Below, one piece after another: positions 1 to 6,890 of a DNA stretch of 11,221 bases; position 1 is the stretch's first letter; each line of letters opens with the position of its first letter. This DNA is from an uncultured Eubacteriales bacterium (GTDB lineage Bacteria > Bacillota_I > Bacilli_A > RF39 > UBA660), in assembly GCA_900321645.1 (NCBI GenBank), contig ONWZ01000008.1, positions 1-11,221 of the forward strand, in the 5' to 3' direction. The notes below the pieces were generated by a model that ran no database searches, was not told where the DNA came from, and saw only the letters and a list, made by a program, of their open reading frames with translations. The position numbers and the translations under genes were made by a program.

Positions 1-35
1 ACTAGTAATAACACTAATAAAAATGTTTTTTTCAC
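1..35 (-). CDS. 5' end of an exported or membrane protein (partial, runs off the left edge)
   Basis: Only 11 codons and two bases are inside the window. Reading the minus strand from a GTG at 35-33 gives M-K-K-T-F-L-L-V-L-L-L, which is the lysine n-region and hydrophobic core of a signal peptide or N-terminal anchor. A GGAGAG ribosome binding site lies seven bases upstream, and a very good promoter lies 27 bases before the start codon. The other nearby starts (an ATG and another GTG a few bases upstream) hit stop codons after two to four codons. The product family cannot be judged from so short a piece; secretion or membrane insertion is inferred from the N-terminus alone. Confidence 0.6.
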   Translation of the reverse strand, partial: MKKTFLLVLLL

Positions 36-61
36 TCTTTCACTCTCCGTTCATTTTCTTA

Positions 62-90
62 ATTGTATCATTTTAAAATGAACATGTCAA
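62..90 (-). promoter_or_regulatory. Sigma-A-type promoter with a palindrome in the spacer
   Basis: On the minus strand, TTGACA (90-85) and TACAAT (67-62) are separated by 17 bases, close to the vegetative consensus. It faces the partial signal-peptide gene at the left edge. Positions 68-81, filling most of the spacer, are a perfect 14-bp palindrome (TCATTTTAAAATGA), a possible operator, although AT-rich palindromes also arise by chance. Confidence 0.75.
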
Positions 91-129
91 GGCTTCTTTA
101 AGAAAAAAGTCAATATTTCTTTTGGCAAT

Positions 130-153
130 AAAAAAAGGCGGTTAATCGCCTTT
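130..153 (-). terminator. Intrinsic terminator of the SUMF1-like gene, containing its stop codon
   Basis: On the minus strand the stem AAAGGCG / CGCCTTT (7 bp) encloses the loop ATTAAC and runs into seven T. The TAA stop of the upstream gene lies in the loop, so the last codons of that gene form the 5' arm. The opposite strand also reads as a GC-rich stem followed by TTTCTTT, so weak bidirectional activity is possible. Confidence 0.85.
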
Positions 154-1743
154 CTTTGCTACTAAACTTACTCTTGTGCTATTCTCTGTATCATCCATTC
201 GAATGTCGCCAAAGTAGAACAAACTGCGACTAATACCACCACGAATGATATAATCTCTATCACTTACCATACCCATACCATTATACCAAGTATTACCATC
301 TAATAGTTTTACTTCGCTCGTGGCTGTTCCGATCGTTGATTTACCCAGTACGTATTCGCCACTAGCACCAGCCATATCATATACGCCATATATATTTCTT
401 GTAGTTGTATCTTGACGATTATTACCTGAAATATATGTTGCGTTAGTATCAATACTACTGCAGCCATCGCCAGCACACACACCATATTTAGAATGTGATA
501 AATATAAGGTAGCACCCCATTCTAAATTGTTGACCATATGACTTTCAGCCTTATTGCCTAATTTATAACTATCACTAATACTTGTAGCGATGCTTTGATA
601 ATTCTCAAATGTATCATTGCGATAACTATCGGCTCCACCGATAAAGCGATAAGTTTCATTTTGCTTACTTATTTCATATTTACTTATCCAGAAGCCTCTA
701 TCTTTTTCGCCAAAGGCTGGATGGGTTAAATAATTATTATTAGCAATTTCATTATTAGTACTATTTAAACCATTTTCAAAGATTATTTCAATACCATCAT
801 CATAAGCATTATAACTATCCGCTCTTTCACTTTCAGCATTCCATAATTTATATCTAAATCGAGGTATCCACACAAAGTAACCTAAGACATCAGCACTGTC
901 GATTGTTGTCCCAACATTACGGTATTTATTAACATCATTTACAATTACGGCATTGGCCCACTTCCCGCTAGCATAACTATACCATAAATTATATTCATTA
1001 CTATTCTTTTCTTCCGCTACAACCCATTCGCCATTATTATAATTTATAGGAACCATATTATTGTATAATTCTGGTTTGTTGGCGCACGTTCCATCATAAT
1101 TAGGAACTCTTTCATATTTCTTTTTTGCTCCGCTATATAAAGCAATAAATACTTTCATACTCATCTTGCTATTTAGAATATTACTTTGATCGACAATTTC
1201 ACAAGTTTCTAAATCATCACAAGATTCACTTATCCAGAATATTAATACGTAATTATCATAATCTTTATCATATCTTGGTAGATTTTCTTGAATAGTTGTA
1301 AGGCGCATACTATCGCTAAGGACATCACCATCAAATAATGGATCTAAACTACCATTAGATATCAATTTACCGTTCTTATATAAATTCCATTTTGTATATT
1401 TATTTAATAATGAACAATCAATATCCATTTCATTTAACATAACATCATAGATTAATTTATCATCATTGTTCGTTTTTACTCCTCTTACTGAAAATGCTAA
1501 ACGAATGACATTATCAGTAGTATCAAAATTTACTAAACTATCATCCATTGGATAGATGTCACTAATGGTAACATAATTATCGCCCACATAATCCAAGTTA
1601 TACTCATCAGTAGTAATTAATGTTGCTGCTCTTCCATCTAAAAGTTTACTTGTTGCAAAGGTAATTCCAATAATTCCTAGGGCAATAATTAATAATTCAA
1701 AAATGATAACTAAAATATTTTTATTTTTAAAAGAATCTTTCAT
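142..1743 (-). CDS. Membrane-anchored surface protein with SUMF1/formylglycine-generating-enzyme-like C-terminal domain
   Basis: A 533-residue protein with one N-terminal membrane segment (about residues 10-32) and no lipobox; the rest is predicted to lie outside the cell. The C-terminal part, from about residue 290, carries hallmarks of the SUMF1/FGE fold: FVWIPRFRY (about 290-298), GVYDMAG (453-459), YIIRGGISRS (498-507) and a final TRVSL segment. Residues about 45-210 look beta-rich, and I do not recognise them. The fold is often used for binding or display rather than catalysis (as in C-type-lectin-like and phage tail proteins), and I see no clear FGE active-site cysteine pair, so an adhesive or ligand-binding role is inferred. 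An earlier in-frame ATG exists eight codons upstream (1767). I chose 1743 because AAAGGA lies eight bases before it, while the upstream ATG falls at the -10/transcription start region. It is transcribed alone from its own promoter. Confidence 0.75.
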   Translation of the reverse strand: MKDSFKNKNILVIIFELLIIALGIIGITFATSKLLDGRAATLITTDEYNLDYVGDNYVTISDIYPMDDSLVNFDTTDNVIRLAFSVRGVKTNNDDKLIYDVMLNEMDIDCSLLNKYTKWNLYKNGKLISNGSLDPLFDGDVLSDSMRLTTIQENLPRYDKDYDNYVLIFWISESCDDLETCEIVDQSNILNSKMSMKVFIALYSGAKKKYERVPNYDGTCANKPELYNNMVPINYNNGEWVVAEEKNSNEYNLWYSYASGKWANAVIVNDVNKYRNVGTTIDSADVLGYFVWIPRFRYKLWNAESERADSYNAYDDGIEIIFENGLNSTNNEIANNNYLTHPAFGEKDRGFWISKYEISKQNETYRFIGGADSYRNDTFENYQSIATSISDSYKLGNKAESHMVNNLEWGATLYLSHSKYGVCAGDGCSSIDTNATYISGNNRQDTTTRNIYGVYDMAGASGEYVLGKSTIGTATSEVKLLDGNTWYNGMGMVSDRDYIIRGGISRSLFYFGDIRMDDTENSTRVSLVAKKGD

Positions 1744-1765
1744 ATCAACATTCCTTTCTAACCAC

Positions 1766-1798
1766 ATTATATTATAAATAAGTAGTTATTACAAGCAA
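1766..1798 (-). promoter_or_regulatory. Promoter(s) of the SUMF1-like gene, fused to the preceding terminator tail
   Basis: Two overlapping sigma-A-type arrangements read on the minus strand: TTGCTT (1798-1793) with TATAAT (1776-1771), 16-base spacer; and TTGTAA (1794-1789) with TATAAT (1771-1766), 17-base spacer. The T-run of the upstream terminator continues directly into the first -35 hexamer. The second arrangement would start transcription near 1759, just upstream of the AAAGGA site. Confidence 0.7.
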
Positions 1799-1831
1799 AA
1801 AGAGCACGTTTTCAAAATTAAACGTTCTCTT
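1797..1831 (-). terminator. Intrinsic terminator after the kinase-like gene
   Basis: Minus strand: arms AAGAG and ACGTTT pair with AAACGT and CTCTT (one opposed unpaired base between the two helices), loop AATTTTGA, followed by five T. It begins eight bases after the kinase-like stop codon. Its T-tail overlaps the TTGCTT -35 box of the next gene. Confidence 0.9.
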
Positions 1832-1838
1832 GACACTT

Positions 1839-2696
1839 TTAAGATATATAGCTTAATTTAGTAATTGCTTCAGGTGAAAGTATTCTTTCTTCCGGATTAA
1901 TCTTTCTTAATACTTTATGTGCATGTGGTTTATTTGGGGCATCTGATAAAATAAGTCTTAATCCTTCTTTTACTTCACTACTTACCTCTAATAAATTAAT
2001 TAATTCATAAAAATATTCGATACTCTTATGTCCTCTATAATGAGCTGGTATAAACCTCTGTAATGCCATCATGGTAAAGACAAAAATATCATTATCTACA
2101 TCCGATACACTCTTGCCATAAGTATGCTCTAACCATTTACTTCTAGATGGAACTAAATCGAAATCATAATCACCATACCTATAATTATCAGTATCGATAA
2201 ATTTGATCTCACCGCATTTATTAATCATAATATTCTCATCGCGAATATCACCAATAATAATTCCTTTTTTGTGAATTCTTTCTATTGCTTTATCGGCCAT
2301 TATGATGTATTCAAGCATTTTCTTTGTGTTTTTAAGTTTATATAATTCACTGAAATCCTTACATTTTTCCATTGGCTTTACTAGTTCCATAAAGTATCCT
2401 TCTTTTTTTAAGTCCAAGTAACCAACCAGTCCCTTAGGAAAACAAAACGAATCATCTTTAAGATGAGCTAATTCCTCAATTTTTTCAAATTTTTGTTTTA
2501 ATTTTTGGCGATCTTCAAAGAATTCAAATACTTTAATTGCCCTTTTATTATCATATTTATGAATTGAACCTTCTTCACCATAACCAATTTGTGGATATTT
2601 ACTAAAGCGTTTATTATCATCGATTACGATAATTGGTAATCCTGTATCATAAATGCTTTCTTTCTTATAAGTCACACTACCATCCCCAGTCGACAT
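1839..2696 (-). CDS. Protein-kinase-fold protein, probably catalytically active
   Basis: Up to 285 residues with the ordered signatures of a small eukaryotic-like kinase: a glycine-rich loop GYGEEGSIHKY (38-48), the ATP-binding lysine in AIKVF (K55), a catalytic loop IIIGDIRDENIM with D150 and N155 at the canonical five-residue spacing, and a metal-binding IDTD (D168) in place of DFG. Because K, D, N and D are all present I expect phosphotransfer, but the substrate (protein or small molecule) cannot be told. No membrane segment is visible, so it is likely cytoplasmic. The C-terminal 70 residues are helical and lack PASTA or other recognisable domains. The promoter's -10 box ends only three bases before the ATG, so the message is either leaderless or starts at GTG 2675 (residue 8, loosely preceded by GGGG), giving 278 residues. 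It is a single-gene unit with its own promoter and terminator, between glyS and the SUMF1-like gene. Confidence 0.8.
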   Translation of the reverse strand: MSTGDGSVTYKKESIYDTGLPIIVIDDNKRFSKYPQIGYGEEGSIHKYDNKRAIKVFEFFEDRQKLKQKFEKIEELAHLKDDSFCFPKGLVGYLDLKKEGYFMELVKPMEKCKDFSELYKLKNTKKMLEYIIMADKAIERIHKKGIIIGDIRDENIMINKCGEIKFIDTDNYRYGDYDFDLVPSRSKWLEHTYGKSVSDVDNDIFVFTMMALQRFIPAHYRGHKSIEYFYELINLLEVSSEVKEGLRLILSDAPNKPHAHKVLRKINPEERILSPEAITKLSYIS

Positions 2697-2699
2697 GGT

Positions 2700-2728
2700 A
2701 TTATAGCATATTTTATCAAAAAAAGCAA
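2700..2728 (-). promoter_or_regulatory. Promoter of the kinase-like gene
   Basis: TTGCTT (2728-2723), 17-base spacer, TATAAT (2705-2700) on the minus strand. The -35 box overlaps the T-tail of the glyS terminator. Transcription should begin at about 2693-2694, that is within or just after the ATG at 2696. Confidence 0.8.
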
Positions 2729-2752
2729 AAGAGGATTAAAATTTAATCCTCT
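2727..2752 (-). terminator. Intrinsic terminator of glyS, overlapping its 3' end
   Basis: Minus strand: AGAGGATTA / TAATCCTCT (9 bp, loop AATTT) followed by TTT. The last glyS codons form the 5' arm, and its TAA stop lies at the start of the 3' arm. Confidence 0.88.
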
Positions 2753-4109
2753 CTTCAATATAATTAGCAACCTCTTCAATTTTTATTGTAACTTGTTTCA
2801 TCGTATCTCTATCTCTTAAAGTAACTGTACCATTATTAATTGTTTCATCATCAATTGTAATACAGAATGGTGTACCAATAGCATCTTGTCGACGATACCT
2901 TTTACCAATGGAACCTGCTTCATCATAACTAGTCATAAAACGCTTATTTAAAACTTCATATATTTCTTGTGCTTTTTCACCGTGATGCTTTTTAATTAGT
3001 GGTAAAATAGCACATTTATAAGGAGCAAGATATGGGTGTAATTTCATTACTTCACGTATTTCACCATTTTCTAATTCTTCGGCATCATAAGCATTGAATA
3101 ATATCGCTAGAACCGTTCTATCTAGTCCATATGTTGATTCGACGATATATGGAATAAATTTCTCATTTGTTTCAGGATCGATATATTCTTGTTTTTCACC
3201 AGAATATTCTTGATGACGAGTTAAATCGAAGTTAGTTCTATTATGTGTTCCATTAATTTCTCCCCAACCAAATGGGAATAAATATTCGATGTCACAAGCC
3301 GCCTTTGCATAATGAGCTAACTTTTCATGATCGTGATATCTTAATCTATCCTCTGGAATGCCTAAATCCATATAGAATTTTTTACCATATTCTTTAAAGT
3401 ATTCATATAAATTCATATCATCCCCTTCTTTACAGAAAGTTTGATATTCCATTTGTTCAAATTCAATTGTCCTAAAGGTAAAATTACCTGGTGTTATTTC
3501 ATTTCTAAAAGCTTTACCAATTTGACCAATACTGAAAGGTAATTTAGCTCGCATTGATCTTTGTACATTCAAGAAATTAACATATTCGCCTTGGGCATTT
3601 TCGGGTCTTAAATAGACGATATTCTTACTATCGTTAGTAACGCCACGATATGTTTGAAACATTAGATTGAATTCACGAATATCGGTAAAATTACTCTTGC
3701 CGCATTTAGGACATGGCACTTTATTTTCTTTAAGATAATTCATCATTTCATCTTGCGTCATTCCATCACCAATTGATGAATTAGTATAATCATTAATTAA
3801 ATTATCAACTCTATGTCTTGTCTTACATTCTTTGCAATCTACCAAAGGATCAGAAAAACTTGCTACATGACCGCTTGCTTCCCATACTCTCGGATGCATC
3901 AAAATATCAGCATCTACTTCATAGGCATTCTTTCTTTCTTGAATAAATCTTTTTCTCCAAGCATCCTTAACATTATTTTTAAGTCTACTTCCTAGTGGAC
4001 CGTAATCCCATGTGTTAGCAAGTCCACCATATATTTCACTTCCTTGAAATATAAAGCCATACTGCTTACAATAATTGACCATTTCTTGCATTGTCATTTC
4101 TTTTTTCAT
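2736..4109 (-). CDS. glyS: Glycyl-tRNA synthetase, single-chain (dimeric) type
   Basis: A 457-residue class II synthetase that charges tRNA-Gly with glycine in the cytoplasm. It belongs to the single-polypeptide type found in archaea, eukaryotes and bacteria such as staphylococci and mycoplasmas, not the two-subunit GlyQ/GlyS type. Visible signatures: N-terminal YGGLANTWDYGPLG (27-40); a zinc-knuckle-like CxxC pair at C92/C95 and C133/C136; class II motif 2 starting FRNEITPGNFTFRTIEFEQ (201-219); GEINGTHNRTNFDLTRH (273-289); and motif 3 GLDRT (318-322). The C-terminal anticodon-binding domain (about 360-457) is complete. The start is well supported by GGAGG seven bases upstream, which directly follows the stop of the preceding gene (12-base gap). 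It is the second gene of a transcript with a T-box leader, as expected for a synthetase sensing uncharged tRNA. The length is normal for the family. Confidence 0.97.
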   Translation of the reverse strand: MKKEMTMQEMVNYCKQYGFIFQGSEIYGGLANTWDYGPLGSRLKNNVKDAWRKRFIQERKNAYEVDADILMHPRVWEASGHVASFSDPLVDCKECKTRHRVDNLINDYTNSSIGDGMTQDEMMNYLKENKVPCPKCGKSNFTDIREFNLMFQTYRGVTNDSKNIVYLRPENAQGEYVNFLNVQRSMRAKLPFSIGQIGKAFRNEITPGNFTFRTIEFEQMEYQTFCKEGDDMNLYEYFKEYGKKFYMDLGIPEDRLRYHDHEKLAHYAKAACDIEYLFPFGWGEINGTHNRTNFDLTRHQEYSGEKQEYIDPETNEKFIPYIVESTYGLDRTVLAILFNAYDAEELENGEIREVMKLHPYLAPYKCAILPLIKKHHGEKAQEIYEVLNKRFMTSYDEAGSIGKRYRRQDAIGTPFCITIDDETINNGTVTLRDRDTMKQVTIKIEEVANYIEERIKF

Positions 4110-4121
4110 TTTTATTCCTCC

Positions 4122-4517
4122 TTAACTTTTTAATGTATATGTTTTCATACTATATAATTCATCTATATATTGATAAAACATTTCAGCTAATTCACTAATC
4201 TTATCGATTGATTCATCACCAACATCATCATATAATTTAAGAATCTTTTTATCATCTTGATATAGAAAATAGTTTAAATATCTATATAATTCTAATTCCC
4301 ACTCATCCTCTTCATGAATAACTAATTTTCCTTTTTCTAGTTGAAAACAATAGATTAAACTAAATTTATCAAAATTTCCTCTAATATAACTATCAAAGAA
4401 ACCATCTAATAAACTATCTAAGGTTTCGTCAAAACGAATTATCCCGTTATTTAATGTCGCCAAGCTTTGTAAAAAGATTGCCCGGCACTTTAACATTTTT
4501 GTTACATCCTTCTTCAT
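4122..4517 (-). CDS. Unrecognised 131-residue acidic protein between the T-box and glyS
   Basis: I do not recognise this protein. It starts MKKDVTKMLKCR, then is rich in Asp, Glu, Leu and Tyr and probably almost all alpha-helical. There is no signal peptide, membrane segment, zinc motif or known catalytic motif. The ATG at 4517 is preceded by an AAGGGGGG site four to five bases away. An upstream in-frame TTG at 4550 would add 11 residues but lies right at the end of the T-box and has no Shine-Dalgarno, so I reject it. Its stop is followed at once by the ribosome binding site of glyS, so the two genes are co-transcribed and possibly translationally coupled. Being the first gene behind a T-box implies induction when tRNA-Gly is uncharged. 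A role linked to glycine or tRNA-Gly metabolism is a position-based guess only. Confidence 0.75.
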   Translation of the reverse strand: MKKDVTKMLKCRAIFLQSLATLNNGIIRFDETLDSLLDGFFDSYIRGNFDKFSLIYCFQLEKGKLVIHEEDEWELELYRYLNYFLYQDDKKILKLYDDVGDESIDKISELAEMFYQYIDELYSMKTYTLKS

Positions 4518-4550
4518 ATTTCCCCCCTTGAAACAAAAAGAATCCTTCAA

Positions 4551-4659
4551 AAAACATAGAGACGATTAGTTAACCGCGGTTCCACTCTATTTATTCCGAA
4601 GAATCCCTCAAAATACATTGCTGTTAGGTTTCCAACCCCGTCATCGCATTCATAAAACT
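4551..4659 (-). promoter_or_regulatory. T-box leader (tRNA-sensing riboswitch) of the glyS operon
   Basis: The minus strand carries the T-box TGGAACCGCGG (4584-4574) inside a canonical antiterminator: outer helix ATAGAG (4590-4585) with CTCTAT (4561-4556), the seven-base bulge UGGAACC, and inner helix GCGGUU with AAUCGU around an AACU loop. A small UUCG-capped hairpin (4604-4593) precedes it in the place of stem III. The 5' part (about 4650-4620) includes GCGATGACGG, similar to a stem I start, and a GGA triplet followed by A that could be a glycine specifier. Only about 70 bases separate the expected transcription start from the T-box, so stem I is much reduced. No terminator helix competing with the antiterminator is evident downstream; a T6 run follows it directly, and UCUCU of its 3' arm could pair with the GGGGG of the next ribosome binding site. 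Confidence 0.88.
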
Positions 4660-4665
4660 AAATAA

Positions 4666-4694
4666 ATTATAACACTACTTTTTATATAAAGCAA
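4666..4694 (-). promoter_or_regulatory. Promoter of the T-box / unknown gene / glyS operon
   Basis: TTGCTT (4694-4689), 17-base spacer, TATAAT (4671-4666) on the minus strand. Expected transcription start is about 4659, leaving a leader of roughly 140 bases before the ATG at 4517. Confidence 0.85.
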
Positions 4695-4726
4695 TTACTT
4701 GTTGAAAAGTTCGACATAACGACTCC

Positions 4727-4756
4727 AAAAAGTTGCAACATTGTCGCAGCTTTTTT
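4727..4756 (-). terminator. Intrinsic terminator after helD
   Basis: Minus strand: AAAAAG and TGCGA pair with TTGCA and CTTTTT (one C/A mismatch between the helices; loop CAATG, or AAT if C-G closes), ending in a T5 run. It lies about 75 bases beyond the helD stop. The stretch in between (4757-4830) holds no gene or motif that I recognise. Confidence 0.8.
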
Positions 4757-4830
4757 GACTTATTAAACAATATTTTTTCATTCTAGCCAAAACAGTTAAA
4801 GTATATCACTTCCAAAGTTAATGCTTCTAG

Positions 4831-6837
4831 TTAATTTTGATTGTAGACAATTAGTTTATGTTGGGCTCTCGTTATTGCTACATAATATAAGTATTTTTCA
4901 TTTTCGATATATTTATTCTCTTTATCAGTGTAGATTACAACTGTATCAAATTCTAATCCTTTAGCCATATAGACTGGTACAACAATTAAATCACGATTGA
5001 ATTTTTTACTATTATTATCAATTTTAGATATTCCTGTATCTTTTAAAAGATTATATATTTTATCACATTCACTTTGATTCTTAGTAATTATCGCCATACT
5101 CTTACCAGTTCCTAGTTTAATATCTTCGTGTAATTGCTTGCCCAAATCAAATTCTACTTTTTCAATTACTGGCATTTTTTCATTTCTTCTGACGGCACTA
5201 ACATGACTAAGTCCTAATACTTTATTACTATATTCGATGATTTCTTCAGTTGATCGGTACGTTTTGGTAAGTTCAATATATTTTGAACTATCTAAGATCT
5301 TACATAAGTCTCCTAGACTACTATATTTGTAGTATGGATTAATTGTTTGATTGATATCTCCTAAAATAGTATATGAGGCATTTTTAAAGATTTTACTAAT
5401 TAATTTAATTTGTCCTAGCGAATAATCTTGAGCTTCATCGATAACTATTTCTCTAACCCAAGTATTATAATTATAACCATATAACTTACATTTCATATAG
5501 ACATATAGACAAGCATCATCATAATTAAGTAACTTCCGATTGTTCTTAATATAACTAATGTCTCGTCTATATAAGCATTCTTCACTTTCAAAGAAATCAA
5601 TGTAAGTATCAAGTAAATTTAATTTAATATTTAATCTATCATATAATTCACTAAGAATCTTTCTTGATTTTCCTAAACTACCATTAAAATTTACTTCACT
5701 AATTTTATCGGCCATAAATTTAAGCCTTTCACTTAGTGGAAATTTACTATACCTATCTTTCAACATTAGATTAAGTTCTTCCATTGTATAACTATAATCT
5801 CTTGTAAATAAATCATCTATAAATTTTAATTTCTTAGTCAATTTATTAATATATTTATCAATATGATTATATACTTCATCACTTTGCTTATACTTAATGA
5901 ATTTATAATCATCTTTATTTGTATAGCTTCTTTCAATAAAAGCTGTAAATGTTTCTACTTTACTAAATTCTTTTATCTCCATATCAAGAAAATCATTGAT
6001 GGTTGTTTGCATTGTGTTCTCTTCCCCAAGTTCTGGTAAAACATTTGAAATATATTCTGAAAATATTTTGTTGGGGGAAAAGATTAAGATATTGTTTGAT
6101 CGTAAATTCCCTATTTTATATAAGAGAAAGGCAATGCGATGTAAGGCAACACTGGTCTTACCTGATCCAGCAATTCCTTGTACGATTAAATTTTTATCTT
6201 CAGTATTACGAATAACTTTATTTTGTTCAGCTTGAATTGTATCGACAATATTTTTCATCTTATCAGATGATTCACTTGCTAATACTTCTTGTAATAATTC
6301 ATCATCGATATTGACACTATTATCAAAGATATGAATTAGTTTACCATTCTTAATATTATACTGTCTTTTTTTCGTAATTTCTCCACAAATTCTACCCATT
6401 GGAGCTAAGTAATTAGCTTTACCAACTTCATAATCATAAAACAAATTACAAATAGGACTTCGCCAATCGTGGACATAGTAGTTATTTTTATCGTCGATAA
6501 CGTGAGTAATTCCAATATAGACATCATCAATATTGTTATCATTTTTAAAGACTACTCTCCCAAAATAGGGTTTGTTTTGCACTTTAAATAATCTTTGAAG
6601 ATATGCTCCTTTATTCATCATCATGTTAATTTCTAAATCATTGTTAGACATCATAGTCTTAAGTTCTGCCGCGTCCATGTCAGCTCTACTATCCCACATA
6701 AACTTCTTAAATTCTAGTACTTTTTCATCCCGATCATATAATTCTTGTCCTAATACGCTAATCTTACTACGAATAAGTTTAATCGTATCTTCCAGTCGTT
6801 TTTCTTCCAGTATCATTTCTTCCTTTGTTAATTCCAA
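4831..6837 (-). CDS. helD: HelD-like superfamily 1 helicase / RNA polymerase recycling factor
   Basis: A 668-residue UvrD/Rep-type ATPase whose order of motifs matches HelD, the Firmicute factor that binds RNA polymerase and releases it from stalled or inactive complexes. An N-terminal coiled coil (about 2-55) is followed by the HelD-specific YFGRVVF and HDWRSPICNLFYDYE region (about 90-137). ATPase motifs follow: Walker A GIAGSGKTS (221-229), Walker B DEAQD (467-471), LGDINQT (492-498), TYRS (526-529), MAKGLEFD (624-631) and VAITRAQ (653-659). It is shorter than Bacillus subtilis HelD (774 residues), mostly in the middle insert. I start it at TTG 6837 because GGGAGG lies six bases upstream; the longer TTG start at 6855 would read through that site. 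HelD relatives in actinobacteria give rifampicin tolerance; whether this one does is unknown. It has its own promoter, structured leader and terminator. Confidence 0.88.
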   Translation of the reverse strand: MELTKEEMILEEKRLEDTIKLIRSKISVLGQELYDRDEKVLEFKKFMWDSRADMDAAELKTMMSNNDLEINMMMNKGAYLQRLFKVQNKPYFGRVVFKNDNNIDDVYIGITHVIDDKNNYYVHDWRSPICNLFYDYEVGKANYLAPMGRICGEITKKRQYNIKNGKLIHIFDNSVNIDDELLQEVLASESSDKMKNIVDTIQAEQNKVIRNTEDKNLIVQGIAGSGKTSVALHRIAFLLYKIGNLRSNNILIFSPNKIFSEYISNVLPELGEENTMQTTINDFLDMEIKEFSKVETFTAFIERSYTNKDDYKFIKYKQSDEVYNHIDKYINKLTKKLKFIDDLFTRDYSYTMEELNLMLKDRYSKFPLSERLKFMADKISEVNFNGSLGKSRKILSELYDRLNIKLNLLDTYIDFFESEECLYRRDISYIKNNRKLLNYDDACLYVYMKCKLYGYNYNTWVREIVIDEAQDYSLGQIKLISKIFKNASYTILGDINQTINPYYKYSSLGDLCKILDSSKYIELTKTYRSTEEIIEYSNKVLGLSHVSAVRRNEKMPVIEKVEFDLGKQLHEDIKLGTGKSMAIITKNQSECDKIYNLLKDTGISKIDNNSKKFNRDLIVVPVYMAKGLEFDTVVIYTDKENKYIENEKYLYYVAITRAQHKLIVYNQN

Positions 6838-6858
6838 AATATACCTCCCATACAACGC

Positions 6859-6890
6859 AAAAAAACGCTTCTTTTCTTGAAAAAAACGTT
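6859..6890 (-). terminator. Possible attenuator hairpin in the helD leader
   Basis: Between promoter and start codon, the minus strand has AACGTTTTTTT pairing with AAAGAAGCGTT (11 bp, two of them G-U, with a CAAGA loop), running straight into T5. The form is that of an intrinsic terminator but the stem is AU-rich, so its strength is uncertain. CGUU (6902-6899) just upstream can pair with the AACG of its 5' arm, a weak competing helix. Confidence 0.45.

Noticed and set aside
142..1743. Active formylglycine-generating enzyme
   Set aside because: Fold signatures are present but no convincing catalytic cysteine pair, and the protein is membrane anchored without a sulfatase nearby.
3813..3995. 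Plus-strand ORFs, for example within glyS (3813-3995), helD (5996-6235, 6623-6880), the CmpB-like gene (7041-7436), the ligase (9261-9458, 9717-9914) and the E2-like gene (10724-10972)
   Set aside because: All lie antisense inside well-supported minus-strand genes, have no ribosome binding site or promoter that I can see, and read as low-complexity translations.
4518..4550. Longer reading of the 131-residue protein from TTG 4550
   Set aside because: The TTG lies directly after the T-box antiterminator with no Shine-Dalgarno, while ATG 4517 has AAGGGGGG.
6838..6855. helD start at TTG 6855
   Set aside because: The extra six codons contain the GGGAGG ribosome binding site that serves TTG 6837.
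6859..6890. Tandem CGTTTTTTT copies in the helD leader as a functional repeat
   Set aside because: Only two copies, best explained as the arm and tail of the leader hairpin.
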